Shown here piece by piece: positions 43,674 through 53,180 of a stretch of DNA of 64,000 nucleotides. Positions within the stretch are counted from its first letter, which is position 1. Each line of letters opens with the position of its first letter. The stretch spans positions 5,056,780-5,120,779 of the forward strand of contig NC_015663.1 of assembly GCF_000215745.1 (NCBI RefSeq), written 5' to 3'. The notes under the pieces are model-generated. The model saw only the letters and a list, made by a program, of their open reading frames with translations, had not been told where the DNA came from and ran no database searches. The DNA comes from Klebsiella aerogenes KCTC 2190. Lineage in GTDB: Bacteria; Pseudomonadota; Gammaproteobacteria; Enterobacterales; Enterobacteriaceae. The translations under genes were made by a program, and so were the position numbers.

Positions 43674-43697
43674 ACATATATGATTTAGCATATATGT
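43674..43697. promoter_or_regulatory. ArsR operator upstream of arsR
   Basis: ACATATATG-ATTTAG-CATATATGT is a perfect 9-bp inverted repeat ending 24 bases before the arsR ATG. AT-rich dyads of this kind are ArsR/SmtB-family operators; As(III) would release the repressor. Confidence 0.75.
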
Positions 43698-43721
43698 ACC
43701 TCCATGATAATCTGGTCAACC

Positions 43722-44042
43722 ATGATAAAGCCTATCCAGCTGTTTAAAATCCTGGGGGATGAAACCCGTTTAGCCATCATCATGTTGCTGCGTGAGTCCG
43801 GCGAACTGTGCGTCTGCGATCTGTGTGCCGCCACCGGGCAATCCCAGCCGAAAATATCTCGCCATATGGCGATATTACGTGAATCTGAACTGGTACTCGA
43901 CCGCCGGCAAGGGAAATGGGTCCACTATCGCCTCTCGCCCCATATGCCGGCCTGGACGGCGGAGATCATTGCCACGACCAGGCAGAGCATGAGGGAAGAT
44001 ATTGACGAATGGCGCAAGAAAACAGCGTGCGCCACCTGTTGA
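43722..44042 (+). CDS. arsR: Arsenite-responsive repressor ArsR
   Basis: A 106-residue ArsR/SmtB repressor. The As(III)-binding ELCVCDLC motif gives Cys30, Cys32 and Cys35, and the recognition helix is SQPKISRHMAILRES. KWVHYRLSPHMPAW is typical of E. coli ArsR. I chose the ATG at 43722 because it aligns with the family N-terminus (near PIQLFKIL); an in-frame ATG at 43704 is possible. Neither has a clear ribosome-binding site. First gene of arsRBC. Confidence 0.88.
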   Translation: MIKPIQLFKILGDETRLAIIMLLRESGELCVCDLCAATGQSQPKISRHMAILRESELVLDRRQGKWVHYRLSPHMPAWTAEIIATTRQSMREDIDEWRKKTACATC

Positions 44043-44043
44043 T

Positions 44044-44067
44044 ACATATATAGAAACGCATATATCG
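44044..44067. promoter_or_regulatory. Second ArsR-like operator between arsR and arsB
   Basis: ACATATATA-GAAACG-CATATATCG has the same 24-base layout as the arsR operator, with three changes, all in the outer or inner edges of the arms. It begins just after the arsR stop and includes part of the arsB leader, next to GGAGTAGAGA. Confidence 0.5.
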
Positions 44068-44076
44068 GAGTAGAGA

Positions 44077-45366
44077 ATGTTGTTGGCCGGTAGTCTCTTT
44101 TTATTCACGCTGGTGTTGGTTATCTGGCAGCCCAGGGGCCTCAGCATCGGCTGGAGCGCGAGTATTGGCGCAATACTGGCGCTGGCCAGCGGCGTTATTC
44201 ATCTCAGTGATATTCCCGTTGTCTGGAATATCGTCTGGAACGCAACAGCGACTTTTATCGCGGTGATTATCATCAGCCTGCTGCTCGATGAGTCGGGCTT
44301 TTTTGAATGGGCTGCGCTGCATGTCTCCCGCTGGGGCAACGGGCGCGGTCGTCTGCTGTTCACCTGGATTATCCTGTTAGGCGCGACCGTTGCGGCGCTG
44401 TTTGCTAACGATGGCGCAGCGCTCATTCTGACGCCCATCGTCATTGCCATGCTGCTCGCTCTGGGGTTCAGCAAAAGGACAACATTAGCCTTTGTCATGG
44501 CTGCCGGGTTTATTGCCGATACCGCCAGCCTGCCGCTTATCGTTTCCAATCTGGTCAATATTGTCTCAGCTGATTTCTTCCGGCTTGGTTTTACGCAATA
44601 CGCCTCTGTGATGGTTCCTGTTGATATTGCTGCCATAGCGGCCACGCTGGGCATGCTGCATCTGTTTTTCCGCCGGGATATTCCAGCAACTTACAACGTC
44701 ACTTTGCTGAAAACACCTGCCAGCGCGATTAAAGATCCCGCAACCTTCAAAGCCGGCTGGGTTGTTTTGCTTTTGTTGCTGGTTGGTTTCTTTGTTCTTG
44801 AACCGCTGGGGCTGCCCGTTAGCGCCATCGCCGCTGTCGGAGCCGCTGTTCTGTTTGCCGTTGCGAAAAAAGGTCACGCCATCAATACCGGTAAAGTATT
44901 GCGCGGCGCGCCCTGGCAGATCGTTATTTTCTCGCTGGGTATGTACCTGGTGGTCTACGGTCTGCGCAATGCGGGCTTAACGGAATATCTATCGGGTATG
45001 CTGAATATGCTGGCGGATAAGGGACTGCTGGCGGCAACGTTTGGCACGGGCTTCCTGACCGCTTTCCTGTCGTCGGTAATGAACAATATGCCAACGGTCC
45101 TGGTGGGCGCACTGTCGATTGAAGGAAGCACCGCTTCTGGCGTTATTAAAGAAGCGATGATCTACGCCAACGTGATCGGGTGCGATTTAGGCCCCAAAAT
45201 CACGCCAATAGGCAGTCTGGCGACCCTGCTGTGGCTGCACGTACTGTCGCAGAAAAGCATGACCATCAGTTGGGGATATTACTTCCGCACAGGCATCATC
45301 ATGACGCTACCTGTGCTGTTTGTCACTCTGGCCGCGCTGGCGCTGCGGCTCTCTCTCACTCTATAA
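44077..45366 (+). CDS. arsB: Arsenite/antimonite efflux permease ArsB
   Basis: A 429-residue inner-membrane arsenite:H+ antiporter with about 12 helices. Characteristic ArsB stretches are [39 protein letters not shown] and [16 protein letters not shown], and the length is exactly that of E. coli ArsB. No arsA or arsD is present, so efflux is driven by the proton gradient. Follows arsR by 34 bases, with the second operator-like palindrome in the gap. Confidence 0.94.
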   Translation: MLLAGSLFLFTLVLVIWQPRGLSIGWSASIGAILALASGVIHLSDIPVVWNIVWNATATFIAVIIISLLLDESGFFEWAALHVSRWGNGRGRLLFTWIILLGATVAALFANDGAALILTPIVIAMLLALGFSKRTTLAFVMAAGFIADTASLPLIVSNLVNIVSADFFRLGFTQYASVMVPVDIAAIAATLGMLHLFFRRDIPATYNVTLLKTPASAIKDPATFKAGWVVLLLLLVGFFVLEPLGLPVSAIAAVGAAVLFAVAKKGHAINTGKVLRGAPWQIVIFSLGMYLVVYGLRNAGLTEYLSGMLNMLADKGLLAATFGTGFLTAFLSSVMNNMPTVLVGALSIEGSTASGVIKEAMIYANVIGCDLGPKITPIGSLATLLWLHVLSQKSMTISWGYYFRTGIIMTLPVLFVTLAALALRLSLTL

Positions 45367-45378
45367 CGAGATACTCAT

Positions 45379-45813
45379 ATGAGTAATATCACCATCTATC
45401 ACAACCCGGCCTGCGGTACGTCACGGAATACGCTGGAGATGATCCGTAACAGCGGTAATGAGCCCACCGTTATTTATTACCTTGAAACACCGCCGACTCA
45501 CGATGAGCTGGTTAAGCTTATTGCAGATATGGGGATCGCTGTGCGTACTCTACTACGCGAGAATGTTGAACCTTATGCTCAGTTGGGACTCGCAGAGGAC
45601 AAGTTCACCGACGAGCAGTTAATAGAATTTATGCTCGCTCATCCCATCCTGATTAATCGCCCTATTGTGGTCACTGAACGGGGAACCCGCTTATGTCGGC
45701 CATCTGAAGTGGTACTGGATATCCTGCCCGACCCGCAGCAAGGCGCATTTAGCAAAGAGGATGGAGAAAAGGTGGTGGATGAAAGGGGCAAGCGGCTGAT
45801 ACCTGGCGGATAG
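45379..45813 (+). CDS. arsC: Glutaredoxin-coupled arsenate reductase ArsC
   Basis: A 144-residue enzyme that reduces arsenate to arsenite with glutathione and glutaredoxin. Catalytic Cys12 (HNPACGTSRN) and the arginines R60, R94 and R107 are all at the positions known from plasmid R773 ArsC. It starts 12 bases after arsB. With ArsB it gives resistance to arsenate as well as arsenite. The product is 3 residues longer than R773 ArsC at the C-terminus. Confidence 0.95.
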   Translation: MSNITIYHNPACGTSRNTLEMIRNSGNEPTVIYYLETPPTHDELVKLIADMGIAVRTLLRENVEPYAQLGLAEDKFTDEQLIEFMLAHPILINRPIVVTERGTRLCRPSEVVLDILPDPQQGAFSKEDGEKVVDERGKRLIPGG

Positions 45814-45882
45814 CGGCGTACACGTTTTATCGGGGCAGCCGCCACTGAAGTTACTTCAGCGACGGCAGACAGTTTATCGCTA

Positions 45883-47856
45883 TCAGAAGCGGTAATCGAC
45901 GGCCATAAAGTAGCGACGGCCATCTTCGGTGTAGCTGTAATCGTCGCGGCTCAGATCTTTATCGCCAACGTTAAGTACGCCGGAGCGCAGTTTCACGCTT
46001 TTGCTGACCTGCCACGCGGCGCCGATATCGAACATGGTATAACCGCCTGGGGTTTTACCCGTCGCGCTTACCGCACGCTGCTCGCCGGTATAGTTGGCCG
46101 TGACGTAGAAAGACCAATCCTCCAGCGGTTTCCAGTCGAGGGTACCGTTAGCGGTATGGAACGGCAGCGTCTGCAGCGGTTTATTGCCGCCATTGCTCAG
46201 ATCGCGACCATCGTTATAGGTGTAGTTGACCGTCAGTTTCCACTCTTCGCCGAACGGCACCTTCACTTCGGTCTCTACGCCTTTAATCCGCGCTTTGTTG
46301 ACGTTGAAGTAGCGGAACACCGGCACGCGCTTACCGTTCACGGTCTTCCAGCCGACGAAGTTCGGGTAACCCGGCGCCTCGCTGGCGCTGGAGGTGCGCA
46401 GGATGTCGATCATATCGTCAACGTTGTTCTGGAAGGCGGTCACGCTGCCTTCAACACCTTCCAGCCAGCCCTCTTCACCGCTGTAATACAGACCAAGCTC
46501 AAAGCTTTCGCTGGTTTCCGGCTTCAGATTCGGGTTACCGATAATGCTGCAGCTACCGCGACAGGAGTTGGTGGTCCAGTCCGGGTTCAATTGCAGCAGC
46601 GACGGCGCTTTAAAGGCCGTAGCCCAACCGCCTTTCACGGTCACGGTATCGGTGGCGTTATAGACCAGGTACGCACGCGGGCTCCAGTGATCGCCGTAGG
46701 TTTGATGATCGTCCATACGGATGCCGGTGGTCAGCGCCAGCGGTTCAAAGATCCGCCACTCATCTTCGAGGAACAGCGCGTACTGGCTGGCGGAAGTCGA
46801 TTTGCCGCCGCTGCTCAGGTTTACCGGATCTTTGAGTTTATCGTGGCGCCATTCACCGCCGAGGGTGACGATCTGGTTGATCATCCCCAGCGGCATCACA
46901 TATTTACCATCCACAGCATTGCTTTCAGAGGTAATGGTCCCAGCCTGCCCCGGGTTTTTGTTATCCACTTTCTCGCCGTAGAATTTCACTTCGCTATTGC
47001 CGACATCCCAGCGCCCGTTATGGGTCAAAGAGTAGTTTTGGCGTTCAAGGCGGTTTTTATCAAGCGAGTCTGAGTCGCGATCCTGGCGATCGAAACCGTA
47101 GCCGGCGGTAATGTCCTGGTTCTCCGTTGGCGTCCAGGCGAACTCAACGTTACCGTCGCGGCTGGTGAAACCTTCAATGCGCGGCGTTTCACCCGCAGCG
47201 TTGCTGGAAGGTTGTTGATCGTCTTTACTACGTTTCGCCAGGCTGCCGTAGGCTTTCATCCCCAGCACGCCGTCAATCAGCGGGCCGCTGGTGAAGAACT
47301 GGCCGTTATAAGTGTCACCGCGATCGCGGTGTTCCTGAATGGTGGCATCGCTGCTGAGGGTACCGGTCCATTTCTGGCCGATTTTTTTGGTAATGATATT
47401 GACCACGCCGCCGAGCGCGTCGGAACCGTACAGGGAAGACATCGGGCCGCGCACTACCTCAATCCGCTCGATGGAGTCCACCGGGATCCAGTTCAGATCG
47501 AAATCGTTATGGCGGAAGACGGCGTTACGCGAGTTGACGCGTTTGCCATCGATCAGGATCAGCGTATAGCTGCTATCCAGACCGCGGATGCTGACACCCT
47601 TGCGGTTATCCCCTTCGTTGGTGAGCTGAACGCCAGGCACATCGCGCAGCACGTCCTTCAGGTTCTGCACCGGCTTACGCTGCAAGTCCTGTTGGGTGAT
47701 CACGCTGATACTGGCGGGGGCATCTTTGACGCTCTGTTCAGTCGCCGCGGCGGTGACAACCAGCGTTTCGTCATCATTTGCGGCCAGCGCCGGAAATGCC
47801 AATGCTACGACGGACGCGCACAGTCCCGCCCGGGCAAAAGGGTTTAACCTGAACAT
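45883..47856 (-). CDS. cirA: Catecholate siderophore and colicin I receptor CirA
   Basis: A 657-residue TonB-dependent outer-membrane receptor. A signal peptide (about residues 1-25, ending PALA) is followed by the TonB box DETLVVTA, the plug domain (about 40-150: [31 protein letters not shown] region) and a 22-strand barrel ending in the aromatic residue F (VDYRF). It takes up linear catecholate compounds and cefiderocol-type drugs in Klebsiella. The start [11 protein letters not shown] matches E. coli CirA. Fur box upstream. Confidence 0.95.
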   Translation of the reverse strand: MFRLNPFARAGLCASVVALAFPALAANDDETLVVTAAATEQSVKDAPASISVITQQDLQRKPVQNLKDVLRDVPGVQLTNEGDNRKGVSIRGLDSSYTLILIDGKRVNSRNAVFRHNDFDLNWIPVDSIERIEVVRGPMSSLYGSDALGGVVNIITKKIGQKWTGTLSSDATIQEHRDRGDTYNGQFFTSGPLIDGVLGMKAYGSLAKRSKDDQQPSSNAAGETPRIEGFTSRDGNVEFAWTPTENQDITAGYGFDRQDRDSDSLDKNRLERQNYSLTHNGRWDVGNSEVKFYGEKVDNKNPGQAGTITSESNAVDGKYVMPLGMINQIVTLGGEWRHDKLKDPVNLSSGGKSTSASQYALFLEDEWRIFEPLALTTGIRMDDHQTYGDHWSPRAYLVYNATDTVTVKGGWATAFKAPSLLQLNPDWTTNSCRGSCSIIGNPNLKPETSESFELGLYYSGEEGWLEGVEGSVTAFQNNVDDMIDILRTSSASEAPGYPNFVGWKTVNGKRVPVFRYFNVNKARIKGVETEVKVPFGEEWKLTVNYTYNDGRDLSNGGNKPLQTLPFHTANGTLDWKPLEDWSFYVTANYTGEQRAVSATGKTPGGYTMFDIGAAWQVSKSVKLRSGVLNVGDKDLSRDDYSYTEDGRRYFMAVDYRF

Positions 47857-48042
47857 ACCAAATCTCCATGAGGTCAACTACAAATCAAACAAAGGGTGCT
47901 GCTTGCACATCCTGTCGACACGCGGCTCTGGCGGCCGCGCGCAATTTTTTTACAGTCGATGTGGCTGGTCACCCCTTGCCTTTCGTAGTTGAGCGGCAAG
48001 ATATGGAGATTGGCTTCATCCGGAATCTTCCGAAATGATAAG

Positions 48043-48061
48043 GATAATGATTACAATTATC
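48043..48061. promoter_or_regulatory. Fur box upstream of cirA
   Basis: GATAATGATTACAATTATC matches the 19-bp Fur consensus at 16 positions. Iron-repressed expression of cirA is established in E. coli. The rest of the 303-base cirA-lysP gap holds the lysP terminator and an unremarkable leader. Confidence 0.82.
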
Positions 48062-48107
48062 AATACAATTATGAAGAAGTGTGTCCGTTTGTAAGCCTTG
48101 CGGGCAT

Positions 48108-48137
48108 AAAAAAAGCCCTCTTTAAAAGAGGGCTTTA
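48108..48137. terminator. Terminator of lysP
   Basis: AAAAGCCCTC / GAGGGCTTT stem, with A7 on one side and a T-rich end on the other; bidirectional shape between lysP and the cirA control region. Confidence 0.82.
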
Positions 48138-48159
48138 TCGAAAGCGGTAGAGTGTGGAA

Positions 48160-49629
48160 TTAGCCTTTAAAGCGTTCCGGGAACTTCATTTCGCTGTAGC
48201 GCACGAAGCGGGTACCTTTCACCAGCTTGTAACCAAACCAGATAACCAGGAACAGCGGAATACCGATGTAGGTCGCCGCCACGCCGCCCCAATCAATGGT
48301 GTCCTTGAGGAAGGCTTCATAGTTCTGGCCAAGGGTGATGATAAGGCACAGTACGAAGGCGAAGATCGGCCCCAGCGGGAAGAACCCGGAACGGTACGGC
48401 AGGTTATTAATATCGTTACCCTGCAACACGTAACCACGACGGAAACGGTAGTGGCTGATCGCAATACCCAACCAGGCGATAAAGCCAGTCATCCCGGAGG
48501 TATTCAGCAGCCACAGGTAAACCGTCTGGTTGCCGAACATCGAGGTCAGGAAGCACAGCGCCGCAATCACGGTAGTCGCATACAGCGCGTTGCGCGGTAC
48601 GCCGCCTCTCGACAGCTTCGAGAAAATGCGCGGCGCTTTGCCGTCGCACGCCAGGGTATACAACATACGCGTAGAGGCGTACATCCCGGAGTTACCCGCC
48701 GACAGCACCGCCGTCAGGATAACCGCGTTCATGATCGCCGCCGCAGAGAGCAGACCGGCGTGCTCGAATACCAGGGTGAACGGGCTAACGGAAATGTCTT
48801 TAACGTCGTTGCGCAGCAGGCTCGGATCGGTATACGGGATGATCAGGCTGATAATCAAAATCGCGAAGACATAGAACAGCAGGATACGCCAGAACACCTG
48901 ACGCACCGCGCGCGGAATGTTCTTCTCCGGATTTTCCGATTCGCCCGCGGCAATACCGATGAGCTCGGTACCCTGGAAGGAGAAGCCGACAATCATCGCC
49001 ACGCCGATCATCGCCGCAAAACCGCCGGCAAACGGCGCATCATCAATGCCCCAGTTGCTCCAGCCCGCCGGCTTGGCGCCTTCGAAAATGCCAAAAATCA
49101 TCATAATGCCGACGATGATAAAGATAATCACGGTGGCAACTTTAATCAGCGAGAACCAGTACTCCGCTTCGCCGAAGCCGCGTACCGAGATCCAGTTCAG
49201 CAGGAACATGATGCCGAGGAATAAGGCGCTCCAGATCCAGCCGGGTGTATCCGGGAACCAGTAGCTCATCACCAGCTGCGAAGCAACGAGGTCAACGGCG
49301 ATAGTCACCGCCCAGTTGTACCAGTAGTTCCAGCCCAGCGCGAAACCAAAGCCTTCTTCTACATAGTTCTGACCGTAGGTCGCAAAAGAGCCTGAAACCG
49401 GCATAAACGCCGCCAGCTCGCCGAGGCTGGTCATCAGGAAATACACCATCAGACCGATCAGAATGTAGGAAAGCAGCGCGCCGCCGGGGCCTGCCTGAGA
49501 AATTGTTGCGCCAGAGGCAACGAAAAGACCTGTACCGATGGAACCGCCAATAGCGATCATGGTCAAGTGGCGCGCTTTTAGCTCGCGGCGGAGCGTGGGC
49601 GCTTCTGTGGTTTTAGTTTCCGAAACCAT
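48160..49629 (-). CDS. lysP: Lysine-specific permease LysP
   Basis: A 489-residue APC-superfamily transporter with 12 helices that imports lysine by proton symport and, in E. coli, also senses lysine for CadC. The APC signature AIGGSIGTGLFVASGATISQAGPGGALLSYI (TM1) and GFSFQGTELIGIAAGESENPEKNIPRAV (TM6) are clear. The N-terminus MVSETKTTEAPTLRRELKARH is typical. Its promoter lies in the 215-base gap before the following gene. Confidence 0.96.
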   Translation of the reverse strand: MVSETKTTEAPTLRRELKARHLTMIAIGGSIGTGLFVASGATISQAGPGGALLSYILIGLMVYFLMTSLGELAAFMPVSGSFATYGQNYVEEGFGFALGWNYWYNWAVTIAVDLVASQLVMSYWFPDTPGWIWSALFLGIMFLLNWISVRGFGEAEYWFSLIKVATVIIFIIVGIMMIFGIFEGAKPAGWSNWGIDDAPFAGGFAAMIGVAMIVGFSFQGTELIGIAAGESENPEKNIPRAVRQVFWRILLFYVFAILIISLIIPYTDPSLLRNDVKDISVSPFTLVFEHAGLLSAAAIMNAVILTAVLSAGNSGMYASTRMLYTLACDGKAPRIFSKLSRGGVPRNALYATTVIAALCFLTSMFGNQTVYLWLLNTSGMTGFIAWLGIAISHYRFRRGYVLQGNDINNLPYRSGFFPLGPIFAFVLCLIITLGQNYEAFLKDTIDWGGVAATYIGIPLFLVIWFGYKLVKGTRFVRYSEMKFPERFKG

Positions 49630-49663
49630 GTGAAAATGCTATCCATCCAAAAAATGAGGCGCG

Positions 49664-49669
49664 ATTGTA
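49664..49669 (-). promoter_or_regulatory. Putative -10 box of lysP
   Basis: The minus strand reads TACAAT, 35 bases upstream of the lysP start; no convincing -35 is visible, consistent with activator (ArgP) dependence known in E. coli. Confidence 0.4.
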
Positions 49670-49844
49670 GCAGACGATCGTCCATCCATCCGGTACAAAT
49701 GCAAAGTTATAAGAGAGCTTCATGATCTGACACAAATTATTAGTAAAGCAGTAATCCTGCATTGGCGCATAAAAAAACAGACAAAAAATCGCGGCTTACG
49801 GCAAAATAACGCGAGGATTGTCACAATGCTGAAGGAGTCAGCTT

Positions 49845-50312
49845 ATGGTTTCCCCCACTCGTCGCAGCCTGGCCCCCGATGCCTTTCTGCTACTGGCGAT
49901 TTTCTGCCTGTATCTATTCGTTATTGGCCTGTACGCCAGTATCACGGTGCTGGAACACTGGTTGCGGCTGCCGAATTACCTGACCGATAACAGGGAGACT
50001 TTTCTTGTCGGCGCGCTTCCTCTTGCGATTGCGGGGCTGCTGGGGCTACTGGCGGGCGTCGGAGTGAAAAAGCGGCTGATGGTTCGGCTATGCAAAGTCT
50101 TCTGCGCCTTTTCTCTTATCTATATTGCGGCTTTCGCCTGGCTGGACTGGCGCACGATGGACCACTATCGGGATAACCCGCAGTACGGCGTATGCAAGCA
50201 ATACAGCAAACACACCATTTATATGTACGTGTGGAATAGCGACTGGTGCGACCATTTCGACAAAAGGGTGCAAACCCCCTCCCCCATTGCTAATAGGGAG
50301 AATACCCCGTGA
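49845..50312 (+). CDS. Uncharacterised three-helix membrane protein with periplasmic C-X17-C tail (first of a pair)
   Basis: A 155-residue protein I cannot name with certainty; a DUF1240-type family is possible. Predicted helices span about residues 13-34, 53-73 and 81-100. Positive residues at 6-7 and 75-81 place the N-terminus and the 2-3 loop in the cytoplasm, so the C-terminal 55 residues face the periplasm. There it has two cysteines, C117 and C135, 17 residues apart. Two further Cys (83, 87) lie in helix 3. A perfect GAAGGAG site precedes the ATG by 7 bases. The gene overlaps the next by 4 bases. Absent from the E. coli lysP-yeiE interval. Confidence 0.75.
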   Translation: MVSPTRRSLAPDAFLLLAIFCLYLFVIGLYASITVLEHWLRLPNYLTDNRETFLVGALPLAIAGLLGLLAGVGVKKRLMVRLCKVFCAFSLIYIAAFAWLDWRTMDHYRDNPQYGVCKQYSKHTIYMYVWNSDWCDHFDKRVQTPSPIANRENTP

Positions 50313-50815
50313 AGAAACCAGCAAAAGTTGCTAACGCCGAACCGCAGGCCACTCGCGCACAGCGAATCTGGCAACAGCTAAACGCATGGCTTATTTTTCC
50401 GGCGCTAGGGGTTTACGCGCTCTATTTAGCAACCGACTATCTGCCATTACTGAAATTACGCGGTTGGCCGGACTTCGCCTCCGTTTCCTTACTGAAGGCC
50501 AATTTTACCGGCTCCGCGCTGCTCTTTTTTTCATTCGCCTGGCGGATGGGCAGAGTGCTGCGTGGTAAAACCGTCGATGGAAGTTATGAAAATCGCCTGC
50601 TGACCGCTATCGCCGGATTTACGCTGGCGCTGCTGATCGTCATCAACAGCGCCATTTTTACCTTACATTTTACGGTATACGGCTCGCCGCGCTACATTCG
50701 CTGCTGGGAACCCGTTCCCATGGGCAGCTGGCATTATGCCAGAACCCCGGAGATCTGCGTGCAGCACGGCTACGCGCCAATAAGGGATACCGCTACACCT
50801 CGCAGTAACGGATAA
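50309..50815 (+). CDS. Uncharacterised three-helix membrane protein with periplasmic C-X17-C tail (second of a pair)
   Basis: A 168-residue protein, again unnamed. Helices at about 26-43, 65-80 and 99-119, with arginine/lysine-rich cytoplasmic ends (R79, R82, R85, K87), give the same N-in, C-out topology as the preceding product. The periplasmic tail contains C132 and C150, also exactly 17 residues apart. It starts with GTG, overlapping the upstream TGA (GTGA), with GGGAG 8 bases before it, so translation is coupled. The last 23 bases overlap the 3' end of convergent yeiE. Shared topology and cysteine spacing suggest diverged paralogues acting together. Confidence 0.75.
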   Translation: MKKPAKVANAEPQATRAQRIWQQLNAWLIFPALGVYALYLATDYLPLLKLRGWPDFASVSLLKANFTGSALLFFSFAWRMGRVLRGKTVDGSYENRLLTAIAGFTLALLIVINSAIFTLHFTVYGSPRYIRCWEPVPMGSWHYARTPEICVQHGYAPIRDTATPRSNG

Positions 50816-51659
50816 AGCGCTGCAGCGCCTTGGAAACGTGTTTTTGCCGATGGCGAATACGCCACAACGTGCGCGTCAGGCGCGGCAGCGGCAGCTTGAG
50901 CTCCACCAGCGTTCCGGCCTCCAGCTGTTCGGCAATGACTCGCCTCGACAGGCAGCTGATGCCTAGTCCGTGGCGCACCGCATGTTTAATCGCCTCTGAG
51001 TTGCCAAGCTCCATGCCTAACTGGAACGCGGGCAGATGCGACAACAGCACATAATCGACGATCTCCCGCGTGCCGGAGCCATGCTCGCGCAGGATCCACT
51101 GCGCTTCCGCCAGCCGTTGCAGCGTCAATTCGCCTTCGAGGAATGGCGAATCAGGGGCGGCGAACACCACCAGTTCATCTTCAATCCACGGCTCGGCGAT
51201 AATATCCGCCGCGTGGCACGGCCCTTCGATCAGGCCAATATCGACGCGCAAATCGCTGACCGCATTAATCACATCCTGGCTGTTGCCAACGCTCAGCTCC
51301 AGCGGCAGTTCAGGGAAGTCGCGGCGGTAGCGGGCGATGATTTCCGGCAGAATATAGTTGCCGATGGTGCTACTGGCATAAACGCGGATAGCGCCATTAT
51401 CGCCGCGAAACAGCTGTTCTATCTCTCCGGCGCGCTCCAGCAGGGCCAGCGCGCGCGGGTAGAGCAAGCGGCCATGCTCGTTGACCACCAGCCGTTTACC
51501 GACGCGGTCAAAAAGCTGAACGCCGAGTTGCCCCTCCAGATCGGTCAGCGCCGCGCTCACCGCCGACTGCGACAGCGCCAGCATCTGTGACGCCTGAGTC
51601 GTCGACCCGCTTTTCAAAACCTCAGCAAAAACTTCCAGTTGCCGTAGCGTGATATGCAT
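50793..51659 (-). CDS. yeiE: LysR-type regulator YeiE
   Basis: A 288-residue LysR-family regulator. The N-terminal winged helix is [42 protein letters not shown], and the effector domain follows from about residue 90. The E. coli homologue sits next to lysP and yeiH, and the order is kept here apart from the inserted membrane-protein pair. In other enterobacteria YeiE responds to sulfite; it may control the divergent yeiH. Confidence 0.92.
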   Translation of the reverse strand: MHITLRQLEVFAEVLKSGSTTQASQMLALSQSAVSAALTDLEGQLGVQLFDRVGKRLVVNEHGRLLYPRALALLERAGEIEQLFRGDNGAIRVYASSTIGNYILPEIIARYRRDFPELPLELSVGNSQDVINAVSDLRVDIGLIEGPCHAADIIAEPWIEDELVVFAAPDSPFLEGELTLQRLAEAQWILREHGSGTREIVDYVLLSHLPAFQLGMELGNSEAIKHAVRHGLGISCLSRRVIAEQLEAGTLVELKLPLPRLTRTLWRIRHRQKHVSKALQRFIRYCEV

Positions 51660-51733
51660 AACTCACCTGTGTATTAGCCCAAGCTGGATAACCGTCAACG
51701 CTATGTTGACATAAATCAGCAGGGCTGTGGCCT

Positions 51734-51942
51734 GAAGGATGAAGGGTATAACCCAAAATCATTCGTGCTGCAGAAAGGCGGCAAGTGAGCGACAAATTCG
51801 TCAGGAACGAATTTGACCAGTCAAAGGCTGGCCTCCGGTGAGGGACAAGGATGTCCCTCATTAATCCCCAGGAGCTTACATCAGTAAGTGACTGGGGTGA
51901 GTAAACGCAGCCAACACATCTGCAGCGCGAAGGATGAAGGGT
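51734..51942. repeat. Multi-hairpin repeat-like element between yeiE and yeiH
   Basis: The element is bounded by a 14-base direct repeat GAAGGATGAAGGGT (51734-51747, 51929-51942) and by inverted ends TTCGTGCTGCAG (51762-51773) and CTGCAGCGCGAA (51920-51931, one mismatch). Inside are three hairpins: CAAATTCGT/ACGAATTTG (near 51799-51821), GAGGGACA/TGTCCCTC (near 51840-51860), and CCCCAG/CTGGGG enclosing CTTAC/GTAAG (near 51867-51896). There is no coding frame. This resembles an interspersed enterobacterial repeat with a nested insertion. The rest of the 374-base gap is AT-rich leader of yeiH. Confidence 0.65.
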
Positions 51943-52033
51943 TTATCACTTATTCCGATAGATTATAAATATATAATCAATTTTATTTTTAAACCAGCCA
52001 GTCGTATTCTTTGCCCAGACAAAGGAGAAGGTT

Positions 52034-53083
52034 ATGACAGCACTCACTTTACCCACTAAACATCGCACCCTGTGGCATTTCGTCCCAGGTCTGGCGCTGA
52101 CCGCCGCGTTGACCGGCGCCGCCCTGTGGGCAGGCAGTTTCCCTGCTATCGCCGGCGCGGGCTTCAGCGCGCTGACGCTGGCTATTTTGTTCGGCATGGT
52201 GGTCGGTAATACCGTTTATCCTAAAATTTGGCAGTCCTGCGACGGCGGGGTGATTTTCGCCAAGCAGTATCTGCTGCGCCTGGGGATCATTCTTTATGGT
52301 TTTCGTCTGACGTTTGCCCAGATTGCTGACGTCGGCGTCAGCGGGATCCTGATTGACGTACTGACGCTGTCCAGCACTTTCTTTATCGCCTGTTTCCTCG
52401 GGCAGAAGGTTTTCGGGCTCGATAAACATACCAGCTGGCTTATCGGCGCCGGTAGCAGCATCTGCGGCGCCGCGGCGGTCCTGGCCACCGAGCCGGTCAT
52501 CAAAGCCGAAGCCAGTAAAGTGACGGTCGCCGTGGCGACAGTGGTTATCTTCGGTACTATCGCTATCTTCCTCTACCCGGCGATGTACCCGCTGCTGGCG
52601 CACTGGTTCACTCCGGAAGCCTACGGCATCTATATGGGCTCCACCATGCATGAAGTCGCTCAGGTGGTCGCCGCCGGTCACGCGGTTAGCCCGGACGCCG
52701 AAAATGCGGCGGTTATCGCCAAAATGCTGCGCGTGATGATGCTGGCTCCGTTCCTGCTGTTCATCGCTGCTCGTGTGAAACAACTGGCGCCAGCCGGTAA
52801 CGGCGAAAAGAGCAAAATCACCATTCCGTGGTTTGCCATCCTGTTTATTCTGGTGGCGGTATTTAACTCCTTCCACCTGCTGCCGAAAGCCGTCGTCGAT
52901 ATGCTGGTCACCCTCGATACCGTACTGCTGGCGATGGCGATGGCCGCGCTGGGCTTAACCACCCACGTCAGCGCACTGAAAAAAGCCGGTGCGAAGCCGC
53001 TGCTGATGGCGCTGATGCTGTTCGTCTGGCTGATTGTTGGCGGCGGCGCGATTAACTTCGCTATCCACCACCTGATTGGCTAA
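52034..53083 (+). CDS. yeiH: YeiH, UPF0324 membrane protein
   Basis: A 349-residue inner-membrane protein of the UPF0324 (Cons_hypoth698) family with about ten helices; the family stretch LIGAGSSICGAAAVLATEPVIKAEASKVTVAVATVVIFGT is present. A sulfite or anion export role has been suggested for relatives. GGAGAAGG lies just before the ATG. Divergent from its probable regulator yeiE, with the repeat element in between. Confidence 0.93.
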   Translation: MTALTLPTKHRTLWHFVPGLALTAALTGAALWAGSFPAIAGAGFSALTLAILFGMVVGNTVYPKIWQSCDGGVIFAKQYLLRLGIILYGFRLTFAQIADVGVSGILIDVLTLSSTFFIACFLGQKVFGLDKHTSWLIGAGSSICGAAAVLATEPVIKAEASKVTVAVATVVIFGTIAIFLYPAMYPLLAHWFTPEAYGIYMGSTMHEVAQVVAAGHAVSPDAENAAVIAKMLRVMMLAPFLLFIAARVKQLAPAGNGEKSKITIPWFAILFILVAVFNSFHLLPKAVVDMLVTLDTVLLAMAMAALGLTTHVSALKKAGAKPLLMALMLFVWLIVGGGAINFAIHHLIG

Positions 53084-53180
53084 GCAGTAAGTTTTCTCGT
53101 CGATATTCATTCATTGCTGTAACTCTCCGGTTAAGCCGCTATCATTACCCTCCCCCCAGCGGCTTAACTGGAGTTTTTTT

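Noticed and set aside
48154..49224. A 356-codon plus-strand frame across lysP
   Set aside because: Antisense shadow of lysP, rich in His, Arg and Gln, no motif.
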